In this document: one piece after another, positions 42,120 to 51,282 of the stretch
Layout of the letters: every line of letters starts with the position of its first letter
Numbering within the stretch: position 1 is the first letter of the stretch
DNA from: Sphingomonas bisphenolicum
GTDB taxonomy: Bacteria > Pseudomonadota > Alphaproteobacteria > Sphingomonadales > Sphingomonadaceae
Assembly (NCBI RefSeq): GCF_024349785.1
Contig: NZ_AP018822.1
Location: forward strand, 48,112-112,111
Length of the DNA: 64,000 nt
Direction: 5' to 3'
Position numbers and translations under genes: made by a program
Notes under the pieces: generated by a model
Databases searched by the model: none
What the model saw: only the letters and a program-made list of their open reading frames with translations
Told to the model about the DNA's origin: nothing

Positions 42120-45100
42120 GCTTCTCCTTTCAGGTGGGCGGGTTCCTCGCCATGCGGCGTGCTCGCCTCTTGCTCATTTTGACGATCGGTCCGCCCGAGG
42201 ATCACTTTCGCGATCGCCGGCAGCACCAGCAGTGTCAGGATGGTGGCCGCGACGAGACCACCGATCACGGTGACGGCCAGCGGCTTCTGCACCTCAGCAC
42301 CAGTGCCGTGGGCGAGCGCCATCGGCACGAAGCCGATCGCGGGCACGAACCCGGTCATGATGACCGCCCGCATCTTCTCGGCCATGCCGTGGCGGATCGC
42401 CTCCGCCACCGGCAATCCAGCTTCGATGCGCTCCCGGATCGCGGACATCACAACAAGGCCGTTCAGCACCGCCACGCCGGCAAGACAGATGAACCCGACC
42501 GCCGCCGACACCGAAAAGTTGATGCCGGTCAGCAGCAGGGTAAACACGCCGCCCGCCAGACCAAGTGGCACCGCCAAAAACACCGATGCTGCCCTGCCGA
42601 AGCCGCCGAGTGCCATGTAGAGCAACCCGAAGATTACCAGGAAGCACAGCGGCACCACGATCGATAGCCGCTTCGATGCCGCTGCCAAATTCTCGAACTG
42701 ACCGCCCCATTCGAGGTAGTAACCGGCAGGCAACTTGACCTGTGCGATCTTTGCCTGCGCTTCCTGGACGAATGAACCCGCATCGCGGCCGCCCAGATTG
42801 ACCTGGACGACCACACGACGCTTGCCGTTCTCCCGGCTGATCTGGTTCAGACCTTCCGTCAGCCGGATTTGCGCCACTTGCGCAAGCGGCACCTGGGCAC
42901 GCGGCCGTCCCTCGACTTCCGGCAGCAGCACCGGCAGCGTCCGGATTTCGTCAAGGTTCGCGCGCGTGGCCTCAGGCACGCGCACGGTGACATCGAACCG
43001 CCGATCGCCCTCATAGACGAGCCCCGATTCACGGCCGCCGAGCCCTGCCGCAACCGTGTCCGCGACGTCGCGCACCGTAAGACCCAACCGCGCTATCGCC
43101 GCGCGGTCGAGCCTTACATCAAGCGCCGGCGCACCACCGACCTGCTCGGCCTTGACGCTCGCCGCACCGGGTACGGTCTGAAGCACCCGCACCATCTCGT
43201 TGGCGGTCAGCGCCATCTTGTCGAGATCGTCGCCGTAGAGCTTGATCGCGACATCGCCGCGGACACCGGCGATTAGTTCGTTGAAGCGGAGCTGGATCGG
43301 CTGACTGACCTCGTAGAGATTTCCGAGGAGCCCTTTGGTAGCTTTCTCAATCTTCGCGACCACGTCGGCTTTAGTCGTACCCTCGGCCCACTCTTCCTTC
43401 TCCTTCAGAATGACGAAGCCGTCGGATACGTTCGGCGGCATCGGGTCGCTGGCTACTTCCGCCGTGCCGGTCTTGGAAAACATCAAGGCGACTTCCGGAA
43501 TCTTTATCACCGCCTCTTCGACCTTGCGTTCCATTGCCAGCGACTGATCGAGGCTGACCGAGGGCACGCGAGTCGATGCGAAGGCGAGATTCTTCTCGTC
43601 GAGCTGCGGAATGAACTCCGATCCCAGCAAGCCAAATGCGGGAATTGCCGCCAAAAAGAAGGCTAACCCCCCCAGGATGAACGGCCACGGGCGTGCGATC
43701 GCCTTGTCCAGCAAAGGCAGGTAGCGGTCCTTGGACTTCCGGATCAACCACACGTCCTTTTCCGCGACTTTTCCGCGAATCATGATCGCCACCAGCGCCG
43801 GCACCAGCGTGATCGCCAGAACGAAAGCCGCCACCAGCGCGAGCATGATGGTGATCGCCATCGGCGAGAACGTCTTGCCCTCGGTGCCCGTGAACGTCAG
43901 GAGCGGGGCGAAGGCGAGGAGGATGATCGCCTGACCATATACGGTCGGCTTGATCATCTCCTGCGCGGCCCGCATCGTCTCCTCGAGCCGTTCTCGCAGA
44001 GAAAGCAGCCGGCCTTCATGTTCCTGTCGATGCGCCAATCTGGCGAGGCAGTTTTCGATGATGATGACCGCGCCGTCGACGATCAAACCGAAGTCGAGCG
44101 CGCCCAGGCTCATCAGGTTTCCGGGGACTTTGAAGGCGTTCATCCCCATCGCCATCATCAGAAACGAGAACGGAATCACCAGTGTCGCGATAATCGCCGC
44201 GCGCCAATTGCCGAGCAGCAGAAACAACGACGCCGCAACGAGGATTGCGCCTTCGGTGAGGTTGCGCTGCACCGTAGCCACCGTGGCCCCAACCAACGCC
44301 GCGCGGTTCAGCACAACCTTCACCTCGATACCCGGCGGCAGCGTCTTTGCTACCTGATCGAGCTTGGCAGTTGCCGACTCAGCTACGACGCGGCTGTTCT
44401 GGCCGATCAACATCAGCACAGTGCCAATGACCGCCTCCCGGCCGTTCATGCTGCCGGCACCCGTCCGCAAATCGCCACCAACGCGAACATTCGCGATCTG
44501 GCCGATGGTAATTGGCGTTCCGCCTCGTGTCGCCGCGACCGCGTTGCGGATTTCATCAACGGTTCGCACGCGTGAGTCGACGCGCACGAGATAGGCTTCG
44601 CCGCCGCGGTTATAGTAATTCGCACCGACCGCAAGATTGGCGTTTTCGAGAGCCTGGCCGAGCTCGCTGTACGAGACACCGAAACTGGCGAGCTTGGTCG
44701 GATCCGGCTCGACCACGAAGGTCTTGGCATAGCCGCCAATCGAATCGACCCCCGCAATGCCTTTAACCGACCGCAGTTGAGGGCCGATAATCCAATCCTG
44801 AACGGTGCGCAGGTAGCTCGCTTTGGCCACCCCATCGGTCAGCCGCTCGCCTTCGGGTGTCAGATAGCTGCCGTCAGGCTGCCAGCCGGGTTGGCCAGCA
44901 ACTTTTTTGGCGCCCTTCCCGTCCGGGTTGGCATAATCAACGGTGTACATGACGATTTCGCCTAGGCCGGTCGACACCGGTCCAACCTGCGGCTGCACGC
45001 CGTCGGGCAGGTTTTCTGTCGCTTGGCGCAGCCGTTCACCTACCTGCTGACGCGCAAAATAGAGATCGGTATCGTCAGTGAAGATCGCGCTGACCTGGCT

Positions 45101-45370
45101 GAAGCCGTTACGCGAGATAGAGCGCGTCGTTTCCAGGCCGGGGATGCCGGCGAGCGCGATTTCGACCGGATAGGTTACGAGTTTCTCGATCTCGACCGGC
45201 GAGAGCCGCGGGTCGACCGTATTGATCTGAACCTGTTTGGTGGTGATGTCGGGCACCGCGTCGATCGGCAGCTTGGAGAGCTGCCACACGCCAAGACCGG
45301 CGATGACGAGGAACAAGGCTAGGACCGTCCAGCGAGCGCGGACGGAAAGCGCCATAAGGTTGGCTATCAT
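42116..45370 (-). CDS. czcA: CzcA-type RND heavy-metal efflux pump
   Basis: The inner-membrane proton/cation antiporter of the tripartite efflux complex. The 1084-residue protein has the RND repeat: N-terminal helix, large periplasmic loop, helices 2-6, second loop, helices 8-12. The proton-relay segment DFGLIVDGAVIIIEN (near 422-436) has two Asp and one Glu, as in CzcA (HME-1, Co/Zn/Cd). The N-terminal DAVPDITTKQVQINTVDPRLSPVEIEKLVTYPVE is also typical. 3 bp from the czcB stop. Confidence 0.93.
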   Translation of the reverse strand: MIANLMALSVRARWTVLALFLVIAGLGVWQLSKLPIDAVPDITTKQVQINTVDPRLSPVEIEKLVTYPVEIALAGIPGLETTRSISRNGFSQVSAIFTDDTDLYFARQQVGERLRQATENLPDGVQPQVGPVSTGLGEIVMYTVDYANPDGKGAKKVAGQPGWQPDGSYLTPEGERLTDGVAKASYLRTVQDWIIGPQLRSVKGIAGVDSIGGYAKTFVVEPDPTKLASFGVSYSELGQALENANLAVGANYYNRGGEAYLVRVDSRVRTVDEIRNAVAATRGGTPITIGQIANVRVGGDLRTGAGSMNGREAVIGTVLMLIGQNSRVVAESATAKLDQVAKTLPPGIEVKVVLNRAALVGATVATVQRNLTEGAILVAASLFLLLGNWRAAIIATLVIPFSFLMMAMGMNAFKVPGNLMSLGALDFGLIVDGAVIIIENCLARLAHRQEHEGRLLSLRERLEETMRAAQEMIKPTVYGQAIILLAFAPLLTFTGTEGKTFSPMAITIMLALVAAFVLAITLVPALVAIMIRGKVAEKDVWLIRKSKDRYLPLLDKAIARPWPFILGGLAFFLAAIPAFGLLGSEFIPQLDEKNLAFASTRVPSVSLDQSLAMERKVEEAVIKIPEVALMFSKTGTAEVASDPMPPNVSDGFVILKEKEEWAEGTTKADVVAKIEKATKGLLGNLYEVSQPIQLRFNELIAGVRGDVAIKLYGDDLDKMALTANEMVRVLQTVPGAASVKAEQVGGAPALDVRLDRAAIARLGLTVRDVADTVAAGLGGRESGLVYEGDRRFDVTVRVPEATRANLDEIRTLPVLLPEVEGRPRAQVPLAQVAQIRLTEGLNQISRENGKRRVVVQVNLGGRDAGSFVQEAQAKIAQVKLPAGYYLEWGGQFENLAAASKRLSIVVPLCFLVIFGLLYMALGGFGRAASVFLAVPLGLAGGVFTLLLTGINFSVSAAVGFICLAGVAVLNGLVVMSAIRERIEAGLPVAEAIRHGMAEKMRAVIMTGFVPAIGFVPMALAHGTGAEVQKPLAVTVIGGLVAATILTLLVLPAIAKVILGRTDRQNEQEASTPHGEEPAHLKGEA

Positions 45371-45373
45371 GGC

Positions 45374-46540
45374 TTATTCTTCCTCGCCCGCGCCCTTGCC
45401 GAGTTCGGCCTTGAGCAGGAATGCGTTCTTGGTTGCGACCTGGCTGCCGCCAACGAGACCCTTCAGGATCTCGACGCGACCGCTGCTACGCTGCCCGATC
45501 GTGACATTCTGAGCGCGGAAGCCCTGCGCGGTCCGCACGAACACGATGTCGCGCCCCTCGAGCGTCTGGACCGCATTCTCCGGCACCACGATCGCATTGG
45601 ACGTGCCACCACGGCTCGGCAGCAATCGCACCCGCACCGCGAGACCCGGCTGAAGCGTGCCGGGCACATCGAGGACGGCGGTCGCTGAGCGCGTGTCGTT
45701 GGCAAGTCCTGGCGTGACGGCACGCACCTTTGCCTCGACTGTCCGCCCGTCAGGCAGCTCGATGATCGCTCGGTCACCTGGCGAGAGCCGTTGCGCGTCA
45801 GTGGGTCCGACGGAAGCCTCTATCTGAATCTTCGACGCATCCGCGACGCGCATCAGCTCGGTCTCGGGCTGGACGAACGCGCCTAGGCTGACATTCTCCG
45901 AGGTGACACGGCCTGAAATCGGGCTCGACACCAGCACACCGCGACCGTCCGATGTCACCCGTGCGGCCCCTGCAGCCACACTGGCGCGGCGCGCTTCTGC
46001 GGCGGCCGATGCGGCTTCCGCCTCGGCCTGTTCCAGCTCGACCCGCGCCGAGACCTTTTGGCGGAACAGATATTGCTCACGGGCGAGTGCCTTTTGCGCG
46101 AGCGTCAACTTGGCAGCCGCAGCGGTGCGATCGGCGGCAAACTGCGCCGCGTCCCGGCTTTCGACGACAGCAAGCGTTTCGCCGGCGCGCACGGGATCAC
46201 CGAGCCGCTTCAACAGCCGTGTGACCGCGCCGGCGGCGCGGGCGGTCACGATCGCTTCGCCCTGTGGTGACGCGCTGACCGTAGCCTGCGCGACGATCTC
46301 CGCGCCGAGTCCACCCGGGTTGATCGTCTCGGTGGCAATACCGGCTTGCTGGACCACCTGCGCGGTCATCGCCACCGTATCAGGGGCCTTTTCCACCTCC
46401 GCAGGCGCAGCGGCATTGCCGCTTGCCGCTTCCGTCGCGGCGGGTTCATTCCCAGTCCAGCGTGCGATCCCGTAACCACCAAGTGCGGCGACAATCGCGA
46501 CGGCGGCGCCGCCGCCTAGCAGGCGCTTATCCATCATCAT
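45374..46540 (-). CDS. czcB: CzcB-type membrane-fusion protein
   Basis: The periplasmic adaptor linking CzcA and CzcC. Layout: an N-terminal signal anchor (VAIVAALGGYGIARWTG), a beta-barrel/lipoyl domain (ASPQGEAIVTARAAGAVTRLLKRLGDPVRAGETLAVVESRDA), an alpha hairpin (LTLAQKALAREQYLFRQKVSARVELEQAEAEAASA), then VTSENVSLGAFVQPETELMRVADAS. 388 aa, no C-terminal His-rich domain. ATGA overlap with czcC. Confidence 0.9.
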   Translation of the reverse strand: MMMDKRLLGGGAAVAIVAALGGYGIARWTGNEPAATEAASGNAAAPAEVEKAPDTVAMTAQVVQQAGIATETINPGGLGAEIVAQATVSASPQGEAIVTARAAGAVTRLLKRLGDPVRAGETLAVVESRDAAQFAADRTAAAAKLTLAQKALAREQYLFRQKVSARVELEQAEAEAASAAAEARRASVAAGAARVTSDGRGVLVSSPISGRVTSENVSLGAFVQPETELMRVADASKIQIEASVGPTDAQRLSPGDRAIIELPDGRTVEAKVRAVTPGLANDTRSATAVLDVPGTLQPGLAVRVRLLPSRGGTSNAIVVPENAVQTLEGRDIVFVRTAQGFRAQNVTIGQRSSGRVEILKGLVGGSQVATKNAFLLKAELGKGAGEEE

Positions 46541-47895
46541 CGATCATCTCCGGAAATCGTGGGGGCCGGCGTCGTGAGCCGGTCGAGCCGAGCCTGCGCG
46601 TCGTGATACGCAGCGAGTGCATCGACGTAGGTCTGGCGGGTTTGCGAAAGGGTGCGCTCGGCATCGAGAAGCGCGATCTGGTCAAACTTGCCCTGACTCC
46701 AACCGATCCGGGCGATGCGGGCGGCTTCCTGGGCCGCAGCGAGGCCAGGACCACCTGCCGCCCGCGCCGTCGCGGCAGCATTCGCCACCTCGGTCTGCGC
46801 ACTGGCAATCTGTTGACGCGTATCGACCACCGCGAGGTTGCGCAGCGCGATGGCCTGCGTCTGTTCGGACCGCGATTGCGCCACAAAGGCGCTCCCGTTG
46901 TTGAAAAACGGGATCGGAATCGAGATACCGACCACAGCCGCTGTATCGTTAGTCGCCTCCAACCGGCGAGCGAAGGTGCTGACGGTCAGATCGGGCACCC
47001 GCAGCGATCTCGCAACCCGGACCTGCGCATCTGCGGTACGAACGTCGGCTTCCGCAGCAGCCAGCGCCAACGTGCCTTCGACGTCGATGGGTCGGGGCGG
47101 TCCGTAGCCATCGATTCGCTCGAACCATGCGCGATCAAGCGGTCCCGTCACCTGCACAGCAAGCAATGTCTCAAGATTGGCACGCGCCGCCTGTGCCTGA
47201 CGGGCGGCACTGTCGGCCGCGACTTGCGCATTGATGCGCAGCACGTCTGCCCGTTGTTGCTCGATCGGGCCGACGTCGCCGGCCTTGACGCGCTCGCTAG
47301 AGACGCGGAACGCGTTGTTGGCGATCCCAGCCTGCTCGCTCAGCACCTCTGCCCGACGCTCGGCAGCAGCGGCTTCGATATAAAGCTGCGTAATCCGCAG
47401 GCGGAGATCCGCTCTCGCGATTTCAGCCTGGACCTGCGCGCGAGTTAGGCGAGCGGTTGCAAGCGCGACACGCGCCGGCCGCTTGCCACCCAGCTCTAGC
47501 GGGAGCGCAACACCGACCGTCGTTTCGGAACTCCGCAGCCCCTTGTAGACGCCGGTGCCAGCGACGTTCTCGACCTGAGCCTGAAGCTCGGGGTTGGGGC
47601 GCAGGCCGGCAACTCGCCGTGCCGCTGTCGCGGCGCCGACGCCGGCAGTCGCCGCCGCGACCGATGGAAGCGGGGCTGGATTATTACCCTCAGGTCCCGA
47701 TGCCGCGCCATTACGGGCGGCGGCCGACGGGGCTGATGGCATCCCGCCCGCAGCAAGCGCATTCTCAAGCGAGAACGCGTCTGCCGCTTGTGACGAAGGG
47801 TTCGCCGCCGGAATGCCGGGCGGCAATGCTGTCTGCGCCCCGGCCGTACTGGCCAAGGTCGCCGCGACCATAACGGCCGCGATTGTACGATACAT
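46537..47895 (-). CDS. czcC: CzcC-type outer-membrane factor (TolC family)
   Basis: The outer-membrane channel of the pump. From the ATG at 47895 (AGGAG eight bases upstream) there is a signal peptide (MYRTIAAVMVAATLASTAGA) and then two repeats of a helical TolC-type coiled coil, with LRPNPELQAQVENVAGTG, RVAGLRP and a second copy in ARSLRVPDLTVSTFARRLEATND and GISIPIPFFNNGS. 452 residues. The frame extends to 47937. Confidence 0.9.
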   Translation of the reverse strand: MYRTIAAVMVAATLASTAGAQTALPPGIPAANPSSQAADAFSLENALAAGGMPSAPSAAARNGAASGPEGNNPAPLPSVAAATAGVGAATAARRVAGLRPNPELQAQVENVAGTGVYKGLRSSETTVGVALPLELGGKRPARVALATARLTRAQVQAEIARADLRLRITQLYIEAAAAERRAEVLSEQAGIANNAFRVSSERVKAGDVGPIEQQRADVLRINAQVAADSAARQAQAARANLETLLAVQVTGPLDRAWFERIDGYGPPRPIDVEGTLALAAAEADVRTADAQVRVARSLRVPDLTVSTFARRLEATNDTAAVVGISIPIPFFNNGSAFVAQSRSEQTQAIALRNLAVVDTRQQIASAQTEVANAAATARAAGGPGLAAAQEAARIARIGWSQGKFDQIALLDAERTLSQTRQTYVDALAAYHDAQARLDRLTTPAPTISGDDR

Positions 47896-47960
47896 AGATG
47901 ATGACTCCTGACGAACCGGATTCGCCCCGCGCGGCAATGGCCGGCGAGGTCAGCGGATCG

Positions 47961-48380
47961 TCAGGCTTGTGGGGGCCTCAGCGCCGGATCGGCAGTTGAG
48001 AGCGGCCGCATGGAATGGCTCGCGAAAATGGGGGCAAGCCGAAGGTCGTGCGTGAGCGCGGCATTGGAGATCTTGACCGGCGCTGCGACATGATCACCGT
48101 GGCAGCCGCCGTGATGGTGAGGATACCCTTTGTCACCATCGGAGGGCACTTGATCGGCGTCGCCGGGCGCATGGCCTAGAGCAACTTCGTCCACGCCTAT
48201 TTCCTGGGATGTAACGCTTACATCCGGCCGTTCCAGCACATGCGCCGTCGCCGTCGTCCCAAGGGAAAGGACGATCGCCAAATAAGCAAGGATGTTGAGC
48301 AAGCGTCGCACGGACAACCGACTAACAGGAAAGCCGACAACGGGATAGCCCCGACATCGCATAAAGGAATGAGATGTCAT
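47961..48380 (-). CDS. CzcI-like small periplasmic histidine-rich protein
   Basis: A 139-residue protein with a long hydrophobic N-terminal segment (RRLLNILAYLAIVLSLGTTATAHV), and a metal-ligand-rich patch YPHHHGGCHGDHVAAP in the mature part. Its place directly upstream of czcC and its size recall CzcI, which modulates czc expression in Cupriavidus; I infer the role from context only. The start codon is uncertain: no ribosome site is visible before 48380. Confidence 0.6.
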   Translation of the reverse strand: MTSHSFMRCRGYPVVGFPVSRLSVRRLLNILAYLAIVLSLGTTATAHVLERPDVSVTSQEIGVDEVALGHAPGDADQVPSDGDKGYPHHHGGCHGDHVAAPVKISNAALTHDLRLAPIFASHSMRPLSTADPALRPPQA

Positions 48381-48439
48381 CGCATAATCTCGGGCGATCG
48401 GGCGGGTCTTGCGCGAAGGCGGATTGCGATGGAAAGCAT

Positions 48440-49117
48440 CTATTTGCGCTCCAGCAGCTGCAAGCTGCCAGAAGTCAGCGGAAGTTGTGCCGACGCATCC
48501 TCAGATGGTTTGGGATATAGCTCCGTCCGCGCCTGGATAATGATTTGAAGGCCACCCCAAATGCCGAGCCCTGCCATGATCAGGGCTACCGCCAGATCCG
48601 GCCAAGCCGTGCCCGTGCCGAGCACACCTGCGGCGGCAAGCAATACTGCCAAATTACCGATGGCGTCGTTACGCGAGCAGATCCACACCGATCGCATATT
48701 CGCGTCGCCGCTCCGATAGCGGTAGAGCATGAGCGCAACGCTGCCATTTGCGACCAGTGCGATCACGCCGACGATACCCATCGTCCCAGCTTGCGGTATG
48801 CCCCCGCCCAGCGCGGCAAGCAGCGTCGTGATCAAGACGTAGAGGCCGAAGGCAAGGATGGTGCCGCCTTTCAGCAATGCGGCGCGCGACCGCCAGCCCA
48901 GCGCCATGCTCGCGACCCCGAGGCTGATCGCATAATTGGCGGAGTCGCCTAGAAAATCGAGCGCGTCCGCCTGGAGCGAACGCGACCCCGAGGCGATACC
49001 CGCGACGATCTCGCCGGCGAACATCGTCAGATTGATCGCAAGAGCGATCCACAGCACGCGGCGCCAGCGCGGATCGGGCGCCGCCGGCGCATCCGACTGG
49101 CAGCTGCTACAGACCAT
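48440..49117 (-). CDS. CDF cation efflux protein (MerR-regulated)
   Basis: A 225-residue membrane protein with a CxxC at the N-terminus (MVCSSCQSD) and five to six helices. The paired transport motifs are SLQADALDFLGDSANY and SRNDAIGNLAVLLAAA, giving (D)xxxD-type metal sites. The ATG at 49117 is favoured over a TTG at 49135: the MerR-type promoter at 49150-49180 would start RNA near 49143, leaving a 26-base leader. Probable Pb/Cd/Zn export. Confidence 0.85.
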   Translation of the reverse strand: MVCSSCQSDAPAAPDPRWRRVLWIALAINLTMFAGEIVAGIASGSRSLQADALDFLGDSANYAISLGVASMALGWRSRAALLKGGTILAFGLYVLITTLLAALGGGIPQAGTMGIVGVIALVANGSVALMLYRYRSGDANMRSVWICSRNDAIGNLAVLLAAAGVLGTGTAWPDLAVALIMAGLGIWGGLQIIIQARTELYPKPSEDASAQLPLTSGSLQLLERK

Positions 49118-49156
49118 GATTTTCCACGCGTGCAAGCATCATGAGAAGCCTTATGC

Positions 49157-49177
49157 ACCCTCTAGCTACTAGAGGGT
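49157..49177 (-). promoter_or_regulatory. MerR-type operator/promoter of the CDF gene
   Basis: A perfect dyad ACCCTCTAG-N3-CTAGAGGGT lies between a -35 TTGACC (49175-49180) and a -10 CATAAG (49150-49155) on the - strand, with a 19-bp spacer. Over-long spacers with an internal dyad are the mark of MerR-activated promoters, and the sequence resembles PbrR/CadR sites. Confidence 0.85.
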
Positions 49178-49210
49178 CAAGACGAATATCGCTTCCTGCT
49201 CTGCTCTTCA

Positions 49211-51142
49211 TCAGGTGGATGCCACGACGGCACGGCGCCGGTTGAGAATGAACCCGCCGGCCACCGCGACGAGCATCAGCAACTGGGCGCCCATCGACTG
49301 CACGGTCGGGAAGATGCCGAGCACCGAGACGCGAATTCCGCCCGAGAGCGGGGCGATGTCGATGATGCCGGCTTCCTGCAGCGCGGACACACCCTTGCCG
49401 GCGAGCACGATCGTGAGGAGCGCCATCAGCCAGGCGCTATAGGCGAAGAACTTCGCAATCGGCAGGTCGCGACTGTAGCGCAGCATCGCCCAGGCAATGA
49501 GGCCGAGCAGCAGGACCGCCGAGCCGGCGCCGGCCAGCATGATACCGCCATTACCCTGGGTCCAGAGCGCGGCATAAAACAGGATGGTCTCGAACACCTC
49601 GCGATAGACGACGATGAAGGCCAGGCCGAACAGGAACCAGGCCGATTGCCGTGACAGCGCGCGCGACAACTTTTCGCGGATGTAGCGCTGCCATTGGTCC
49701 GCCTGCGCCTTGCCGTGCATCCATATCCCCACGGAGAGCAGGACGACGGCCGCGAACAGCGATCCAAACCCTTCGGTGAGCTCTCGGCTCGCGCCGCTGA
49801 TCCCGATCGCATAGGTTGCAACCGCCCAGGTCAGGCCGCCCGCCGCCAGCGCGCCGATCCAGCCGCCATGGACATAGGGCAGCACCTCGGGTCGCTCGGC
49901 CTTGCGCAGGAAGGCGATCATCGCAACGACGATCAGCAGGGCTTCGAGCCCCTCGCGAAGCAGGATGGTGAACGCGCCCAGAAAGGTCGATGCGCTGCTC
50001 GCCGCGTCCGGGGACAAGGCTGCATCGGCGTCATCGAACAAGCCATCGAGCACCTGGATACGGGTGGCTATCTCGTCAGCGGGCCGACCTTGCTGAAGCG
50101 AGGCGCGGAATTCGCCCATGGCGCTTTCGATATGCCCCATGAGCGTTGCGTCACGCGCGGTCAGCATCGGCTCGAGCGGTTCGAACCCGTCGAGATACGC
50201 GGACAGCGCGAGTTCCTGCGCGGCGTGGCGATCGCCGCTGCGATAGGCGGCAAGGCTGCGCTGCAGCTTGTCGCGCGCGACGCTCAGCGAGCCTGCGGGC
50301 TTCGGGATCACCACCTCCGGATGGCGGCGCAGATAGGCGATCGCCACGTCGGCCTTGTCAGGACCAACGGCCTTTGCGAGTGTTTCCGGCGTCAATCCGG
50401 CCAGCGCCGTCAGATCGGGAATGGCGCGCCGGAGACTGGCGTCGGATTTCCATAACCGCTCACCCTCAGCCGCCTGGGCATCGGAAAAAGCGAAGCGACC
50501 GGCATAGAAGGCCAGCGCCCAGCGATCGGCGCTCGGGAGGATCGCGAAACTTTGCATCGCTGTGCCGTCGATACCCTGCTCGATGACCTGATAGAGCGCG
50601 AAGGGGCTGCGCTGCCGTGCGCGCTTCACGTCGCTGAAGGCGATCGGCGGGGTGGTGAGCTTCGAGGCGTCGGGGCCATGCCCATCCCCGGTCATGCCAT
50701 GGCAGCTCGCGCAATTCTGCGCGAACAGGGTCGCGCCGCGGGCCAGGTCGGGCGCCTTGGCTGGCGCGAGGGGCACCGGATAGGCCTTGAGCAGATCGGC
50801 AGCGAGGCCATGGGCAATGCGGGCGACCTCTTCGGGCGTGCCCTTGGCGGCGATCACGCCCTGGAGCCGGCTCGCGCCCGCGGTCAGAGTAGCGCGCGCC
50901 GGCGTGGGTGGCAGAGCGGCGAGACGGGTCGATACCGAAGCCGCGAATTCGGTCATCTCGGCAAATTCCGAGGCGCTCTTGACCCGACCGCCGCTGACGG
51001 CGCCACCATAATCGACCGCCACATAGTCGAGCAGCCGCCACGCCGTCTGCACGTCGGCGGTATCGGCGCGGGCTATGCCGCTGATGCCGACCATGCATAG
51101 GAGTGCCGCCAGTACGGCCATGGCCCGCCGGATCGATGGCAT
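49211..51142 (-). CDS. Cytochrome c-FTR1 fusion permease (PbrT-like)
   Basis: A two-part protein: an N-terminal exported region with a signal peptide and a haem-binding CASCH near residue 143, then an FTR1-type permease with about seven helices and two REGLE-like motifs (LREGLEALLIV, YREVFETILFY). This architecture is that of PbrT, the lead-uptake protein, and of related iron permeases. I use the ATG at 51142 (MPSIRRAMAVLAALL). The ATG at 51202 would lie at the predicted transcription start of the MerR promoter, making the mRNA leaderless. Confidence 0.85.
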   Translation of the reverse strand: MPSIRRAMAVLAALLCMVGISGIARADTADVQTAWRLLDYVAVDYGGAVSGGRVKSASEFAEMTEFAASVSTRLAALPPTPARATLTAGASRLQGVIAAKGTPEEVARIAHGLAADLLKAYPVPLAPAKAPDLARGATLFAQNCASCHGMTGDGHGPDASKLTTPPIAFSDVKRARQRSPFALYQVIEQGIDGTAMQSFAILPSADRWALAFYAGRFAFSDAQAAEGERLWKSDASLRRAIPDLTALAGLTPETLAKAVGPDKADVAIAYLRRHPEVVIPKPAGSLSVARDKLQRSLAAYRSGDRHAAQELALSAYLDGFEPLEPMLTARDATLMGHIESAMGEFRASLQQGRPADEIATRIQVLDGLFDDADAALSPDAASSASTFLGAFTILLREGLEALLIVVAMIAFLRKAERPEVLPYVHGGWIGALAAGGLTWAVATYAIGISGASRELTEGFGSLFAAVVLLSVGIWMHGKAQADQWQRYIREKLSRALSRQSAWFLFGLAFIVVYREVFETILFYAALWTQGNGGIMLAGAGSAVLLLGLIAWAMLRYSRDLPIAKFFAYSAWLMALLTIVLAGKGVSALQEAGIIDIAPLSGGIRVSVLGIFPTVQSMGAQLLMLVAVAGGFILNRRRAVVAST

Positions 51143-51215
51143 TGGCAAGCGCGTAAAGGCAGGGCTGGAATCGAAAGATTCGCGAAGGTCTGGGCGGGAC
51201 ATCCCAGCCTCATAA

Positions 51216-51236
51216 ACCCTCTAGCCGCTAGAGGGT
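51216..51236 (-). promoter_or_regulatory. MerR-type operator/promoter of the FTR1-like gene
   Basis: The dyad ACCCTCTAG-N3-CTAGAGGGT is the same as the site at 49157 apart from the three central bases. The -35 TTGACC is at 51234-51239 and the -10 TATAGAG-like TATGAG at 51209-51214, spacer 19 bp. Confidence 0.85.
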
Positions 51237-51282
51237 CAAGCAGTTTTGCGACTTAGTTGCAATAGCCGACGAAGGTGTTTGC

